64,000 nucleotides of DNA from Algoriphagus boseongensis. Lineage in GTDB: Bacteria; Bacteroidota; Bacteroidia; Cytophagales; Cyclobacteriaceae. A program made the translations under genes and the position numbers. Position 1 is the first letter of the stretch. Every line of letters begins with the position of its first letter. Of the stretch, positions 33,772 through 41,439 are shown in pieces. The notes under the pieces are model-generated. The model did no database searches. It was not told the origin of the DNA and saw only the letters and a program-made list of their open reading frames with translations. The DNA is taken from NCBI RefSeq assembly GCF_004362805.1, contig NZ_SNYF01000006.1:620001-684000 (forward strand), read 5' to 3'.

Positions 33772-33811
33772 CTTTTTGATACAATATTGACCAAAATGAT
33801 AACTTTTTGAT
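33772..33811. promoter_or_regulatory. Direct repeats CTTTTTGAT, candidate AraC-family operator
   Basis: Identical 9-mers at 33772-33780 and 33803-33811, 31 bases apart (about three helical turns), in the gap between the divergent operon and the AraC gene. AraC-type regulators typically bind direct repeats on one face of the helix. Confidence 0.55.
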
Positions 33812-33845
33812 TTGAATACTCTTAATTTCATATCAATTGAGAGTT

Positions 33846-34706
33846 ATGGCCAAGGTAATTTCCTTTCAAGTTCCCAAATCCCAGCGCGAGTTTGTTCGCT
33901 ATCAGGAAGACCGTGGAAAGCATTTTTATGACAAGCTCCACCAGCATCCTCAATTGCAGATGACGGTGATTTTAGAAGGGAAAGGGCAGTTTCTTAGTGG
34001 AGATTATGTCGGAAGATTTCAGCCCGGGGATGTTTTTTTTCTTGGTGAAAATGCTCCTCATGTATTTCGAAGCGATCCGGAATACTTCGATTCGGATCAG
34101 AATCTCAGGTCAGAAGGGAATACAGTTTTCTTTGACTTTGATTCCTTGGGAAAGGCATTGGGCGAATTGGAGGATTTGCAAAGCCTGAAAAAATTTCGGG
34201 AATACTCCGGGCTATGTTTTCAGTTGGTGGGAAAAGCTCAGGAAGCTGTGGTGGAAATAATCGGTGATTTTAAGAAGAGCAGTGGATTGTACAGGTTTCA
34301 GCTTGCCATTCACTTATTGACTATTGTAGAGAATGCACAAGAAGAATTGATCCCCCTTAATAGGATGAATTTAAATCGGGGACTTTCGGAAAAAGATGGT
34401 TCTCGAATGGACCAGGTCATGCAGTTTATGCTTGAAAATCGCTTTCAAAAGATTACTCTGGAGCAAACAGCTTCTTTGGCAAATTTGAGCAAGGAAGCCT
34501 TTTGCCGCTTTTTCAAATTGAGAACCCGAAAGACATTTACTCAATACCTTCAGCAGCTTCGGATCAATGAAGCCCAAAAACTTCTTCAGGAAACGGATTT
34601 GTCTATTACAGAAATTGCCTATAGGGTTGGGTACGATAACCTTTCCTATTTCAACCGAAGTTTTAAGAATCTATCCGGAAAGACTCCAAGAGAATTTCGA
34701 GGTTAG
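33846..34706 (+). CDS. AraC-family transcriptional regulator
   Basis: 286 residues from the ATG at 33846 (a TTG three codons earlier is possible). N-terminal cupin-like sensing region (LHQHPQLQMTVILEGKGQFLSGDYVGRFQPGDVFFLGENAPHVF, given in part), followed by a C-terminal double helix-turn-helix: FQKITLEQTASLANLSKEAF and LQETDLSITEIAYRVGYDNLSYFNRSFK. It is divergent from the hydroxyproline operon and most likely activates it on binding a pathway compound. Its stop overlaps the stop of the convergent lactonase gene by three bases. Confidence 0.9.
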   Translation: MAKVISFQVPKSQREFVRYQEDRGKHFYDKLHQHPQLQMTVILEGKGQFLSGDYVGRFQPGDVFFLGENAPHVFRSDPEYFDSDQNLRSEGNTVFFDFDSLGKALGELEDLQSLKKFREYSGLCFQLVGKAQEAVVEIIGDFKKSSGLYRFQLAIHLLTIVENAQEELIPLNRMNLNRGLSEKDGSRMDQVMQFMLENRFQKITLEQTASLANLSKEAFCRFFKLRTRKTFTQYLQQLRINEAQKLLQETDLSITEIAYRVGYDNLSYFNRSFKNLSGKTPREFRG

Positions 34707-35752
34707 TTTTTCTTCAGAATCAGCATTTTCTCATCCATCACATTTCCCAAAAAGAGAAAATCTCCAAATGGCAAAGCCACTGAGGAAGCTGACATTTGTG
34801 AACCCGGATCAGTCCAGATTATTTCTTGTTGAGGAGCTTGACCTTTTTGGTAATCAATGGTGATAATCTCTGAAGGCGAAATTTCCTTTTTACCGGAAGC
34901 ATAGGCAGCAAAAGTAATCAAATTCGGATGGCAGCCTATCCAGAGCTTTTCATTTTCATCCAACTCTATATTATCTACTCCAGTCTGGGTTTTTATGTCC
35001 TCAAGTTTTTCCAAAGAACCATCCTCAGTCACTGAAAAAACTCTTACAAGAAAACCCCGGGAGCTGGCCACATAAAGCAAATCCTGATTTTTGTCGTAAG
35101 CCAAACCGTTCGGGTAGGCAAGATCCTCAGCTACGATCCGAAATGATTCACCATCATAATAACCCACGTTGGCCAACTTTGCGCCTAGATAGTTTTCAGC
35201 AAAAATCCCCAGAGAAGATTTACTTCCATGATCATTGGAATAGTAAAAGGCCTCTGGACTTACCAAGACCAAATCATTGGGGCTCATCAATTCCGGCCCG
35301 GTAATGGTTTCGATATGTTGAAGTGTTTTTCCGGATAGGAGAAAGGATTCCACAGAATGTTTCCCATCGACATGGTTGATGACCATCAGCCTGTAGGTCC
35401 CAGAATCCAAAGGATAAATGCTTATCCCATGCGGGAAAAGAGGAAAAGGAAGGTCTTTTGTAAGTTCTAAAGCCTGAAGTTTTTCCTCTTTTAAATCGAT
35501 GAGATACAATCCGTGAAGTCCGGATTCCCCCTGTCTTCTTTTGGCACGGTCGTCCACGGAAAGAATCACCAAGCTATCAGCACGGGCTAGTGCCATATCT
35601 TCCACACCCGGCAGCTCTAATTCGGCATAGGTGGGTCCAAAATTATTCACTGCATTTACCTCCCGAAAGTAGCCGGTGCTATAAAAGGTATATCCAAAAA
35701 ATCCCACAATGAAGAGGATTAGGAAAGCGAGGAAAAGCAGGAATTTTTTCAT
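34703..35752 (-). CDS. Paraoxonase-type arylesterase/lactonase, membrane-anchored
   Basis: 349 residues from the ATG at 35752, which starts a hydrophobic anchor (FLLFLAFLILFIVGFFGYTF). The six-bladed propeller keeps residues matching the PON1 calcium and active sites: Glu51-Asp52 (GVEDMA), His108 (FPHGIS), His127 (INHVDG), Asn159-Asp160 (SPNDLV), Asn215 (PNGLAYD) and Asp260-Asn261 (GVDNIEL), plus GCHPN. This supports a working lactonase in the periplasm. It lies 24 bp after a PQQ dehydrogenase gene on the same strand, so it may open lactones made by that enzyme. Confidence 0.85.
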   Translation of the reverse strand: MKKFLLFLAFLILFIVGFFGYTFYSTGYFREVNAVNNFGPTYAELELPGVEDMALARADSLVILSVDDRAKRRQGESGLHGLYLIDLKEEKLQALELTKDLPFPLFPHGISIYPLDSGTYRLMVINHVDGKHSVESFLLSGKTLQHIETITGPELMSPNDLVLVSPEAFYYSNDHGSKSSLGIFAENYLGAKLANVGYYDGESFRIVAEDLAYPNGLAYDKNQDLLYVASSRGFLVRVFSVTEDGSLEKLEDIKTQTGVDNIELDENEKLWIGCHPNLITFAAYASGKKEISPSEIITIDYQKGQAPQQEIIWTDPGSQMSASSVALPFGDFLFLGNVMDEKMLILKKN

Positions 35753-35776
35753 TTGGAATGGATTTGTCAATTAAAA

Positions 35777-37897
35777 TTACTTGGAATCAGGGAGTGCAAA
35801 TGCCACATAAGCATCCCCACTTTTAGTGCCTTTTCCTCCCCCACAGGCTATGACTAGAAACTGTTTTCCGTTTTTCTCATAGACAGCTGGGGTAGCATGG
35901 CCAGCTGCAGGGAGCTTGGCTTCCCACAGTAATTCTCCAGTTTCCTTATCAAAGGCTCTGATTTTTTCATCCTTGGTTGCGGCGATGAATAAGATCCCGC
36001 CAGCTGTCGCGACTGGGCCACCATAATTCTCAATCCCGGTATTTTCGAATCCTTGGGCTGCCAATGAATCAATTGATCCCAATGGGATTTGCCATTTTTT
36101 CTTTCCGGTATTCATGTCTAAGGCAGTTAGCAAACCCCAAGGAGGATTGGAACCGTAAAGCCCATCCTTTGTAGTAAGCCGCTTGTAGCCTTTCATGTAG
36201 TATCGAGGGTAAAGTTTAGCGCTTTCGGCTTCCATTTCCTTTTTATCTCCTAAATCTGCTTTGCCGAGCAAGTAATCTATTAATACCCCTCGTTCCTCAC
36301 TGGAAATGTGTGCAAACGCAGGCATAGCGCCTCGACCTTTGCGTAGCAATTGATCCAGGGAATCAGCGGTATATTTTTCTTTAAGGCCCAGCAAACTAGG
36401 AAGTGCTGGAGGATTTCCTTTTCGATCCAACCCGTGGCAGTTTCCGCAGTAATTGGTGTAAATGGATTGACCCACATTTCCGAAGCTTGCATTTGGAGTC
36501 ATCTCAATCAACCAGGGGATTTGATTGGCATTGACATAAAGAGTTTGGGTTTCTGGATCAAAAGAAGCTCCACCCCATTCTCCGCCTCCGTCCATTCCTG
36601 GAAAAAGCACAATGGGTTTTTCGGGATGTGGGGGAGCCCAGGTGTCTCCGATGATAGCATTTTGAAGCTGATTCCGAATGTCTGCTTCCCATTCTGGTTT
36701 GAGATTGAGTACGTCTTTGTCTTCAAAAACCATGTTCATAAATGGCTCAGGTAGGCTTGGAATCGGCTGGGTTTTGGAGCTGATTTCTCCCGGCATCACG
36801 CTTTTCGTAACTGGAGTTTCTGGGATTGGCCAAATGGGTTTTCCTGTTTCCCGCTCAAAAACATAAGTCATACCCTGCTTTGAAATTTGAGCTACTGCAT
36901 CGATCCATTTCCCATCTTTTTGGATTCGGATCAGATTGGGATTGGCTGGGAAATCCCGGTCCCAGACGTCATGATGAACGGCTTGGAAATGCCAGATTCG
37001 CTTTCCGGTTTTTGCATCTAAGGCGACCAAGGAATTGGCAAAAAGATTATCTCCATTTCGGTATCCTCCCCAAAAATCATAAGTCGCAGAACCCGTCGGG
37101 ACAAATACAATTCCTCTGGCTTGATCAACTGTCATCCCCGCCCAGTTATTGGCTCCTCCGATTTGGGAGATGTACTTGGAATCCCAGGTTTCGTGGCCAA
37201 ATTCTCCTTCCTGAGGAATGGTATGGAAGATCCATTCCCGCTTGCCTGTTCGAATATTGTAGGCCCGGATATGACCAGGTGCAGCATCCAGACCTTCGGA
37301 AAGTCGCATTCCCATGATCAAAAAATCTTGGTAAACTACCCCTGGGGAATTGGAAACAATCAGAAAATCCTCCAAATCCGTGTCCAGATCTTTTCTAAGG
37401 TCAACTTTTCCCTGATCCCCAAAATCCGAAATGGGCTCCCCGGTTTGGGCATTCAAAGCCATTAACCAATTTCCGGCAGTAAAAAGAATCCGCTGGTCCT
37501 CTCCAGATTCCCAATAGCTGACCCCCCGATTGGTACCTGCCCAGGAATTTTCCCCACCCAATATCTCGAAAGGATCAAAACGCCAAAGTTCCTCCCCAGT
37601 ACCTGCATCCAAGGCGAATACATTCAATTTTGGTGTCGTTCCAAAAAGCACTCCGTTTTTAACAATGGGTTGACATTGAATCTGGCTGCGCTCCGTAGCA
37701 TCTCCGGTATGATAAGTCCAGGCGACCTGGAGTTGAGCTACATTTTCCTTGTTGATTTGGGTTAAAGCCGAATATCTCGAACCATCTTCCGGTCCTCCGT
37801 ACTGCGACCAGTCGGTGAAGTCAATTTCAGGGGCTTTTTCAGTGCAGGAAAAAGCCAAAAGGCATATTAAAGCAACAAGGGTTTTCTTGAGGGTCAT
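35777..37897 (-). CDS. PQQ-dependent dehydrogenase, lipoprotein, with inserted cytochrome c domain
   Basis: 706 residues. A lipoprotein signal (LVALICLLAFSC, Cys18) puts it on the periplasmic side of a membrane. The quinoprotein propeller starts WSQYGGPEDGSRYSALTQIN and contains repeated tryptophan-docking-type blocks (ALDAKTGKRIWHFQ, AFDKETGELLWEAK). A c-type heme motif CGNCH (residues 484-488) with a later Met (GAMPAF) lies inside the propeller sequence, not at the C-terminus. The enzyme would oxidise a sugar or alcohol and pass electrons through its own heme. Substrate is not determined; glucose or another aldose is favoured by the lactonase next door. Confidence 0.88.
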   Translation of the reverse strand: MTLKKTLVALICLLAFSCTEKAPEIDFTDWSQYGGPEDGSRYSALTQINKENVAQLQVAWTYHTGDATERSQIQCQPIVKNGVLFGTTPKLNVFALDAGTGEELWRFDPFEILGGENSWAGTNRGVSYWESGEDQRILFTAGNWLMALNAQTGEPISDFGDQGKVDLRKDLDTDLEDFLIVSNSPGVVYQDFLIMGMRLSEGLDAAPGHIRAYNIRTGKREWIFHTIPQEGEFGHETWDSKYISQIGGANNWAGMTVDQARGIVFVPTGSATYDFWGGYRNGDNLFANSLVALDAKTGKRIWHFQAVHHDVWDRDFPANPNLIRIQKDGKWIDAVAQISKQGMTYVFERETGKPIWPIPETPVTKSVMPGEISSKTQPIPSLPEPFMNMVFEDKDVLNLKPEWEADIRNQLQNAIIGDTWAPPHPEKPIVLFPGMDGGGEWGGASFDPETQTLYVNANQIPWLIEMTPNASFGNVGQSIYTNYCGNCHGLDRKGNPPALPSLLGLKEKYTADSLDQLLRKGRGAMPAFAHISSEERGVLIDYLLGKADLGDKKEMEAESAKLYPRYYMKGYKRLTTKDGLYGSNPPWGLLTALDMNTGKKKWQIPLGSIDSLAAQGFENTGIENYGGPVATAGGILFIAATKDEKIRAFDKETGELLWEAKLPAAGHATPAVYEKNGKQFLVIACGGGKGTKSGDAYVAFALPDSK

Positions 37898-37925
37898 TTG
37901 GGCAATTTTTAAACAGGAGTTGGAT

Positions 37926-38717
37926 TCAGGCCAGATATTTTTCAGGGGATTTTATGGGTTTGGATTGGGTGACTTGGTCAAATTTTTTCTCATAATCCTC
38001 CCGAAGAGTTCCAAATAAGCGATCCCAAATCAGCGTATAAAGCCCATAATTTCCGTGGAAATATTGATGGTGGAGGTTGTGGGCCGTGCCGGTATTGATC
38101 CATTTCCCTATCCGGGTTCGATGAAAGTTTTTGGGGTAAAGTTCATAGCCCAGATGCCCATATACATTGTAGGAAAACTGAAAGAGCATGAACAGACCAA
38201 ATGCTGCTTGGTGAACAGGCAAAACAAAACCCAAAACCAAAATAATCCCCGCTTCAACGATGGCTTCAAGAGGGTGGAAAGCATAAGCCGTCCACGGGGA
38301 TGGGTTAGTGGATTTGTGATGGACTTTGTGAATTAATTTAAAAAGCTTGGGATGATGCATGACTCGATGTGCCCAATAGAAATAGGCATCATGAATCAAA
38401 AACATCAAGGGGAAACTGAGGTAAAAATAGGTCCAGCCGTATTTTTCCACATCTCGGTAGTAGAGGGTATAGGGAGATAAAAGCACAAAAACCACTGCAG
38501 CAGTAGTGGCAAAAATCAGAATGGTGATTAGTGAATAGGAAATGTCTCGGGAGTAATCCTTGAGCTTGGGAAATTTAGCCTGCATCTTTCTGCTGGCCAT
38601 AATTCCATTTAAAATGAAATAGAAGAGGAAAAAGACAGTACCTGCTATCAGGAAGTAACGAAAAGTCACATTCCCGGCAATCCTGGTCCATCGAATAAAG
38701 AAATCGTCCCAAATCAT
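37926..38717 (-). CDS. Sterol desaturase/fatty acid hydroxylase family membrane enzyme
   Basis: 263 residues from the ATG at 38717 (the longer reading from 38801 starts inside a repeat element and lacks support). Four or so membrane helices and the eight-His di-iron motif set: HDAYFYWAHRVMHHPKLFKL, HKVHHKSTNPSPW, and HNLHHQYFHGNYG. It is a membrane di-iron oxygenase acting on a lipid or carotenoid-like substrate; which one is not evident. It lies 28 bp upstream of the PQQ dehydrogenase on the same strand and could share its transcript. Confidence 0.87.
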   Translation of the reverse strand: MIWDDFFIRWTRIAGNVTFRYFLIAGTVFFLFYFILNGIMASRKMQAKFPKLKDYSRDISYSLITILIFATTAAVVFVLLSPYTLYYRDVEKYGWTYFYLSFPLMFLIHDAYFYWAHRVMHHPKLFKLIHKVHHKSTNPSPWTAYAFHPLEAIVEAGIILVLGFVLPVHQAAFGLFMLFQFSYNVYGHLGYELYPKNFHRTRIGKWINTGTAHNLHHQYFHGNYGLYTLIWDRLFGTLREDYEKKFDQVTQSKPIKSPEKYLA

Positions 38718-39080
38718 ATTCTTGGAATTGAAGAGTTTCAAGTTAATCAGAGAATCCTTTCCAATCAAAAGATCAGGATGGGACACGCTCACAGATTCCA
38801 CAGATGAACACAGAAAAAAAGTTTATTAGTGGTGGTCAGTGACATCTGTGAATTAAAAAATAATATCCTTTTCATAGGATTAATGATGGTATTAAAGATT
38901 GGAAAGGTTTTAGGTCTAGGAATGATATCGCTCGAAGTTTGGCTCCTGCAAATTCAACGAATGTCCACAGATATAAAATTCATCTTTGGTTATCTGTGAC
39001 ATCTGTGAGAAATAAATGCCTTCGGAAATTCCTTGGGTGCCTTTGAGTCTTCGTGGCTAAAAAAGTATTTACTTTGAGCC
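38718..39080. repeat. Non-coding region with repeated CACAGAT words in both orientations
   Basis: 363 bases between divergent genes. CACAGAT occurs at 38790, 38799, and 38966 and as ATCTGTG at 38844, 38992 and 39001; a partial copy is at 38809. The arms near 38790-38813 and 38992-39007 face each other. Towards ccmB there is a stretch GCCTTTGAGTCTTCGTGGC (39039-39057). No gene is supported here; promoters must lie inside but no exact TAnnTTTG box was found. Confidence 0.7.
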
Positions 39081-39746
39081 ATGTGGAAAGAAATCTCGGT
39101 TTTGATCCGAAAGGAAATCACTCTGGAATGGCGTCAAAAGTATGCTCTTAATGGGATTTTACTTTATGTGGTTTCGGCTGTTTTCATAACCTATTTGAGT
39201 GTTGGTGCTAAAATGGGTAACCTTTCTATCTCCACTTGGAATGCCTTGTATTGGATTATTATTTTGTTTTCTGCAGTCAATGCAGTGGCAAAAAGTTTTA
39301 TTCAAGAGCATCAGGGAAGGCAATTGTATTACTACATGATCGCCTCACCTGAGTCAATTATCCTCTCCAAGATTTTTTACAATACCGGATTGACGCTCAT
39401 TTTGGCTCTTTTAGGCTATGGGGTATTTTCTGTCATTTTGGGAAATCCCGTCCAGGACCAGAGTCTTTTTCTTTTAAATCTTGTTCTAGGAGCTGTGGGC
39501 TTTTCAGCCAGTTTGACTATGGTAAGCGGGATTGCTTCGAAAGCAGGCAATAATGCCACCTTGATGGCGATTCTTAGTTTTCCTGTGATTATCCCGATTT
39601 TGCTGATGGCTATTAGGATTTCAAAAAATGCCTTGGATGGGCTGGATTGGAGCGTAAGTGCGGACAAGTTGCTAAGCCTTTTGGCGATCAATGCTATCGT
39701 AGCCGCTACGGCCTATATCCTTTTCCCTTATTTGTGGAGAAGCTGA
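39081..39746 (+). CDS. ccmB: Heme exporter subunit CcmB (ABC transporter permease)
   Basis: 221 residues with six predicted transmembrane helices. The N-terminus (ISVLIRKEITLEWRQKYALNG) and the block FIQEHQGRQLYYYMIASPE match CcmB, the permease of the cytochrome c maturation complex CcmABC in the inner membrane. ccmA, ccmC and ccmE are not adjacent, an unusual orphan placement. A c-type cytochrome domain is encoded in the PQQ dehydrogenase 1.2 kb away, but the direction is opposite and no link is shown. Confidence 0.88.
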   Translation: MWKEISVLIRKEITLEWRQKYALNGILLYVVSAVFITYLSVGAKMGNLSISTWNALYWIIILFSAVNAVAKSFIQEHQGRQLYYYMIASPESIILSKIFYNTGLTLILALLGYGVFSVILGNPVQDQSLFLLNLVLGAVGFSASLTMVSGIASKAGNNATLMAILSFPVIIPILLMAIRISKNALDGLDWSVSADKLLSLLAINAIVAATAYILFPYLWRS

Positions 39747-39881
39747 GGGGATTTATGATTTGAGATTTTTGATTTATGAAGGAAAGTCAAGTCTTAAAGT
39801 CTTTCCAACTTTTCAAGTTCATCACCTTATCACTTTTTTAAAATTTCTAATTTTCCAATCTTTCAATTTTATATTTAGGCT
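39747..39881. repeat. Intergenic low-complexity element with stuttered GATTT and CTTTCCAA words
   Basis: Runs such as GATTTATGATTTGAGATTT, TCAAGTCTTAAAGTCTT and AATTTCTAATTTTCCAATC follow each other in 135 bases between ccmB and the SDR gene. No gene. A near-match to a -7 box, TATATTTA, lies at the right end. Confidence 0.45.
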
Positions 39882-40646
39882 ATGGAAAATAAAATAGCCT
39901 TAATCACCGGAGCTACTTCAGGTATTGGAAAAGCCTCAGCAATCACTCTTGCAAAAATGGGGTATGACATCATTGCGACCGGAAGAAGAAAAGATCGACT
40001 GGATGAATTGGCGAAAGAACTTCCTTCCCATGTTCGCTTTTTGCCTTTGGTTTTTGATGTGAGGGACCGAGAAAAAGTTGGAGAGATTTTAGGCAACCTG
40101 CCTAAAAGTTGGTCTGCAGTTGATGTCTTGGTAAATAATGCCGGTAATGCCCATGGAATGGATCCAATTCAAACAGGCAGTTTGGATGACTGGGATGCCA
40201 TGATGGATATCAATGTGAAAGGATTGCTTTACGTTTCCAAAGCGATTATTTCAGGAATGACCGAAAGAATGTCAGGGATAATCATCAATATCGGTTCAAT
40301 CGCCGGTAAAGAGGTTTACCCCAACGGAAATGTCTACTGCGGATCCAAGCATGCCGTGGATGCCATCACCAAAGGCATGCGAATAGACCTGAATCCTTTT
40401 GGCATCAAGGTGATCGGGATTCATCCGGGATTGGTGGAAACAGAATTTTCTCTGGTCAGATTCAAGGGTGATGAAAAGCGAGCGGAGACAATTTATCAGG
40501 GTTATGAGCCCTTAGTCGCTCAGGACATTGCCGATATCGTGGAGTTTGTGGTTAACAGGCCTCCTCATGTGGTTTTGGCTGATATTGTAGTACTTCCGAC
40601 TGCTCAAGCATCTGCAACTTTGGTCAAGAAAAACCTTCCCCAGTGA
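39882..40646 (+). CDS. Short-chain dehydrogenase/reductase (YdfG-like)
   Basis: 254 residues, classical SDR. The cofactor motif TGATSGIGKA, NNAGNAHG, the catalytic Ser in INIGSIAGKE and YCGSKHA (Tyr and Lys) are all present. GRRKDRL after beta-strand 2 suggests NADP preference. The overall look is that of the 3-hydroxy acid/serine dehydrogenase group (YdfG), acting on small hydroxy acids. The stop overlaps the GTG of the next gene (GTGA), so the two are coupled. Confidence 0.88.
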   Translation: MENKIALITGATSGIGKASAITLAKMGYDIIATGRRKDRLDELAKELPSHVRFLPLVFDVRDREKVGEILGNLPKSWSAVDVLVNNAGNAHGMDPIQTGSLDDWDAMMDINVKGLLYVSKAIISGMTERMSGIIINIGSIAGKEVYPNGNVYCGSKHAVDAITKGMRIDLNPFGIKVIGIHPGLVETEFSLVRFKGDEKRAETIYQGYEPLVAQDIADIVEFVVNRPPHVVLADIVVLPTAQASATLVKKNLPQ

Positions 40647-41389
40647 GAAAATTTCCCTTTTTCTATCTTCTGACAATCCTTGCTTGCTCTTCTCCGAAAA
40701 GTGACCAGGAAATATTCTCAGAAAAGCAAAGAGAAGAGATTAGCCCCATTTCAGAAGAAAAGGAGAAAATAGCAATTCCAGAGTTGGAGGAAAAACTTCA
40801 ATCTCAAGGGCTGATTGATATCCAAGTCGTAGATCCCTCGATCAAGGTGGAATTAAAGTATTCTACAGAAGATAATTTTTTTGGGAAAGATGTCTATGGA
40901 GATTTAACCCGCTGCTATTTGCAGCCTGAGGTAGCAGAAAGAGTCAAAAAAGCTCAGGAAGAATTAAAGAAAACCCATCCCAATTTGACTTTGCTGATTT
41001 ACGATGGAGTACGTCCATTGAGTGTTCAGCAGATTTTATGGGATAGTTTGGATAAGCCTGATAGCATCAAACCGCTTTATGTGGCAGACCCTAAAATCGG
41101 AGGACTCCATAACTATGGGGTAGCAGTGGATTTGACGATTTTTGATGAAGAATCAGGAAAACCTCTGGATATGGGTACTGCCTATGATTACTTTGGTTAC
41201 CCTGCCTATCCCGACCGTGAAATCCAAATGCTTGCTGAAGGTAAGATCACCCGAGCACAGGTCGCCAACCGTGAAATTCTCAGAAAAGTGATGAAAGGGG
41301 CAGGATTTACAGGAATCGGTAGCGAATGGTGGCATTTCAATGCATTTTCGAGAAAAGAAGCGGGAGAAAAATTTGAGTTAATCCAATAA
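40643..41389 (+). CDS. D-Ala-D-Ala dipeptidase-type lipoprotein (VanX/DdpX family, M15D)
   Basis: 248 residues, GTG start overlapping the SDR stop. Lipoprotein signal with Cys15 (LLTILACSS) suggests a periplasmic outer-membrane location. Catalytic motifs of the zinc peptidase are complete: DGVRPLSVQQ, GLHNYGVAVDLTIFD (His and Asp zinc ligands) and EWWHFNAFS (general-base Glu and His ligand). It probably hydrolyses D-Ala-D-Ala released from peptidoglycan turnover. No vanHA-like genes are nearby, so resistance is not implied. Confidence 0.9.
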   Translation: MRKFPFFYLLTILACSSPKSDQEIFSEKQREEISPISEEKEKIAIPELEEKLQSQGLIDIQVVDPSIKVELKYSTEDNFFGKDVYGDLTRCYLQPEVAERVKKAQEELKKTHPNLTLLIYDGVRPLSVQQILWDSLDKPDSIKPLYVADPKIGGLHNYGVAVDLTIFDEESGKPLDMGTAYDYFGYPAYPDREIQMLAEGKITRAQVANREILRKVMKGAGFTGIGSEWWHFNAFSRKEAGEKFELIQ

Positions 41390-41439
41390 GTCTTTCTGAT
41401 TCTTTATCTTACAAGTATTCAACTTAAACCCATTAACCT

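Noticed and set aside
36826..37317. 163-codon open frame opposite the PQQ dehydrogenase
   Set aside because: It lies wholly antisense to a gene with clear family motifs; the composition is Arg/Trp/Pro-rich as in shadow frames and there is no own promoter or ribosome site.
38718..38801. N-terminal extension of the sterol-desaturase-family gene
   Set aside because: It runs into the CACAGAT repeat region and adds no family sequence.
38790..39007. CACAGAT copies considered as CRISPR or iteron-type origin
   Set aside because: Spacing is irregular and copies are in both orientations; no cas gene, rep gene or DnaA-box cluster is near.
40643..41389. VanX-type gene considered as part of a vancomycin resistance cluster
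   Set aside because: No vanA/vanH-like ligase or dehydrogenase is nearby; lone lipoprotein dipeptidases are housekeeping.
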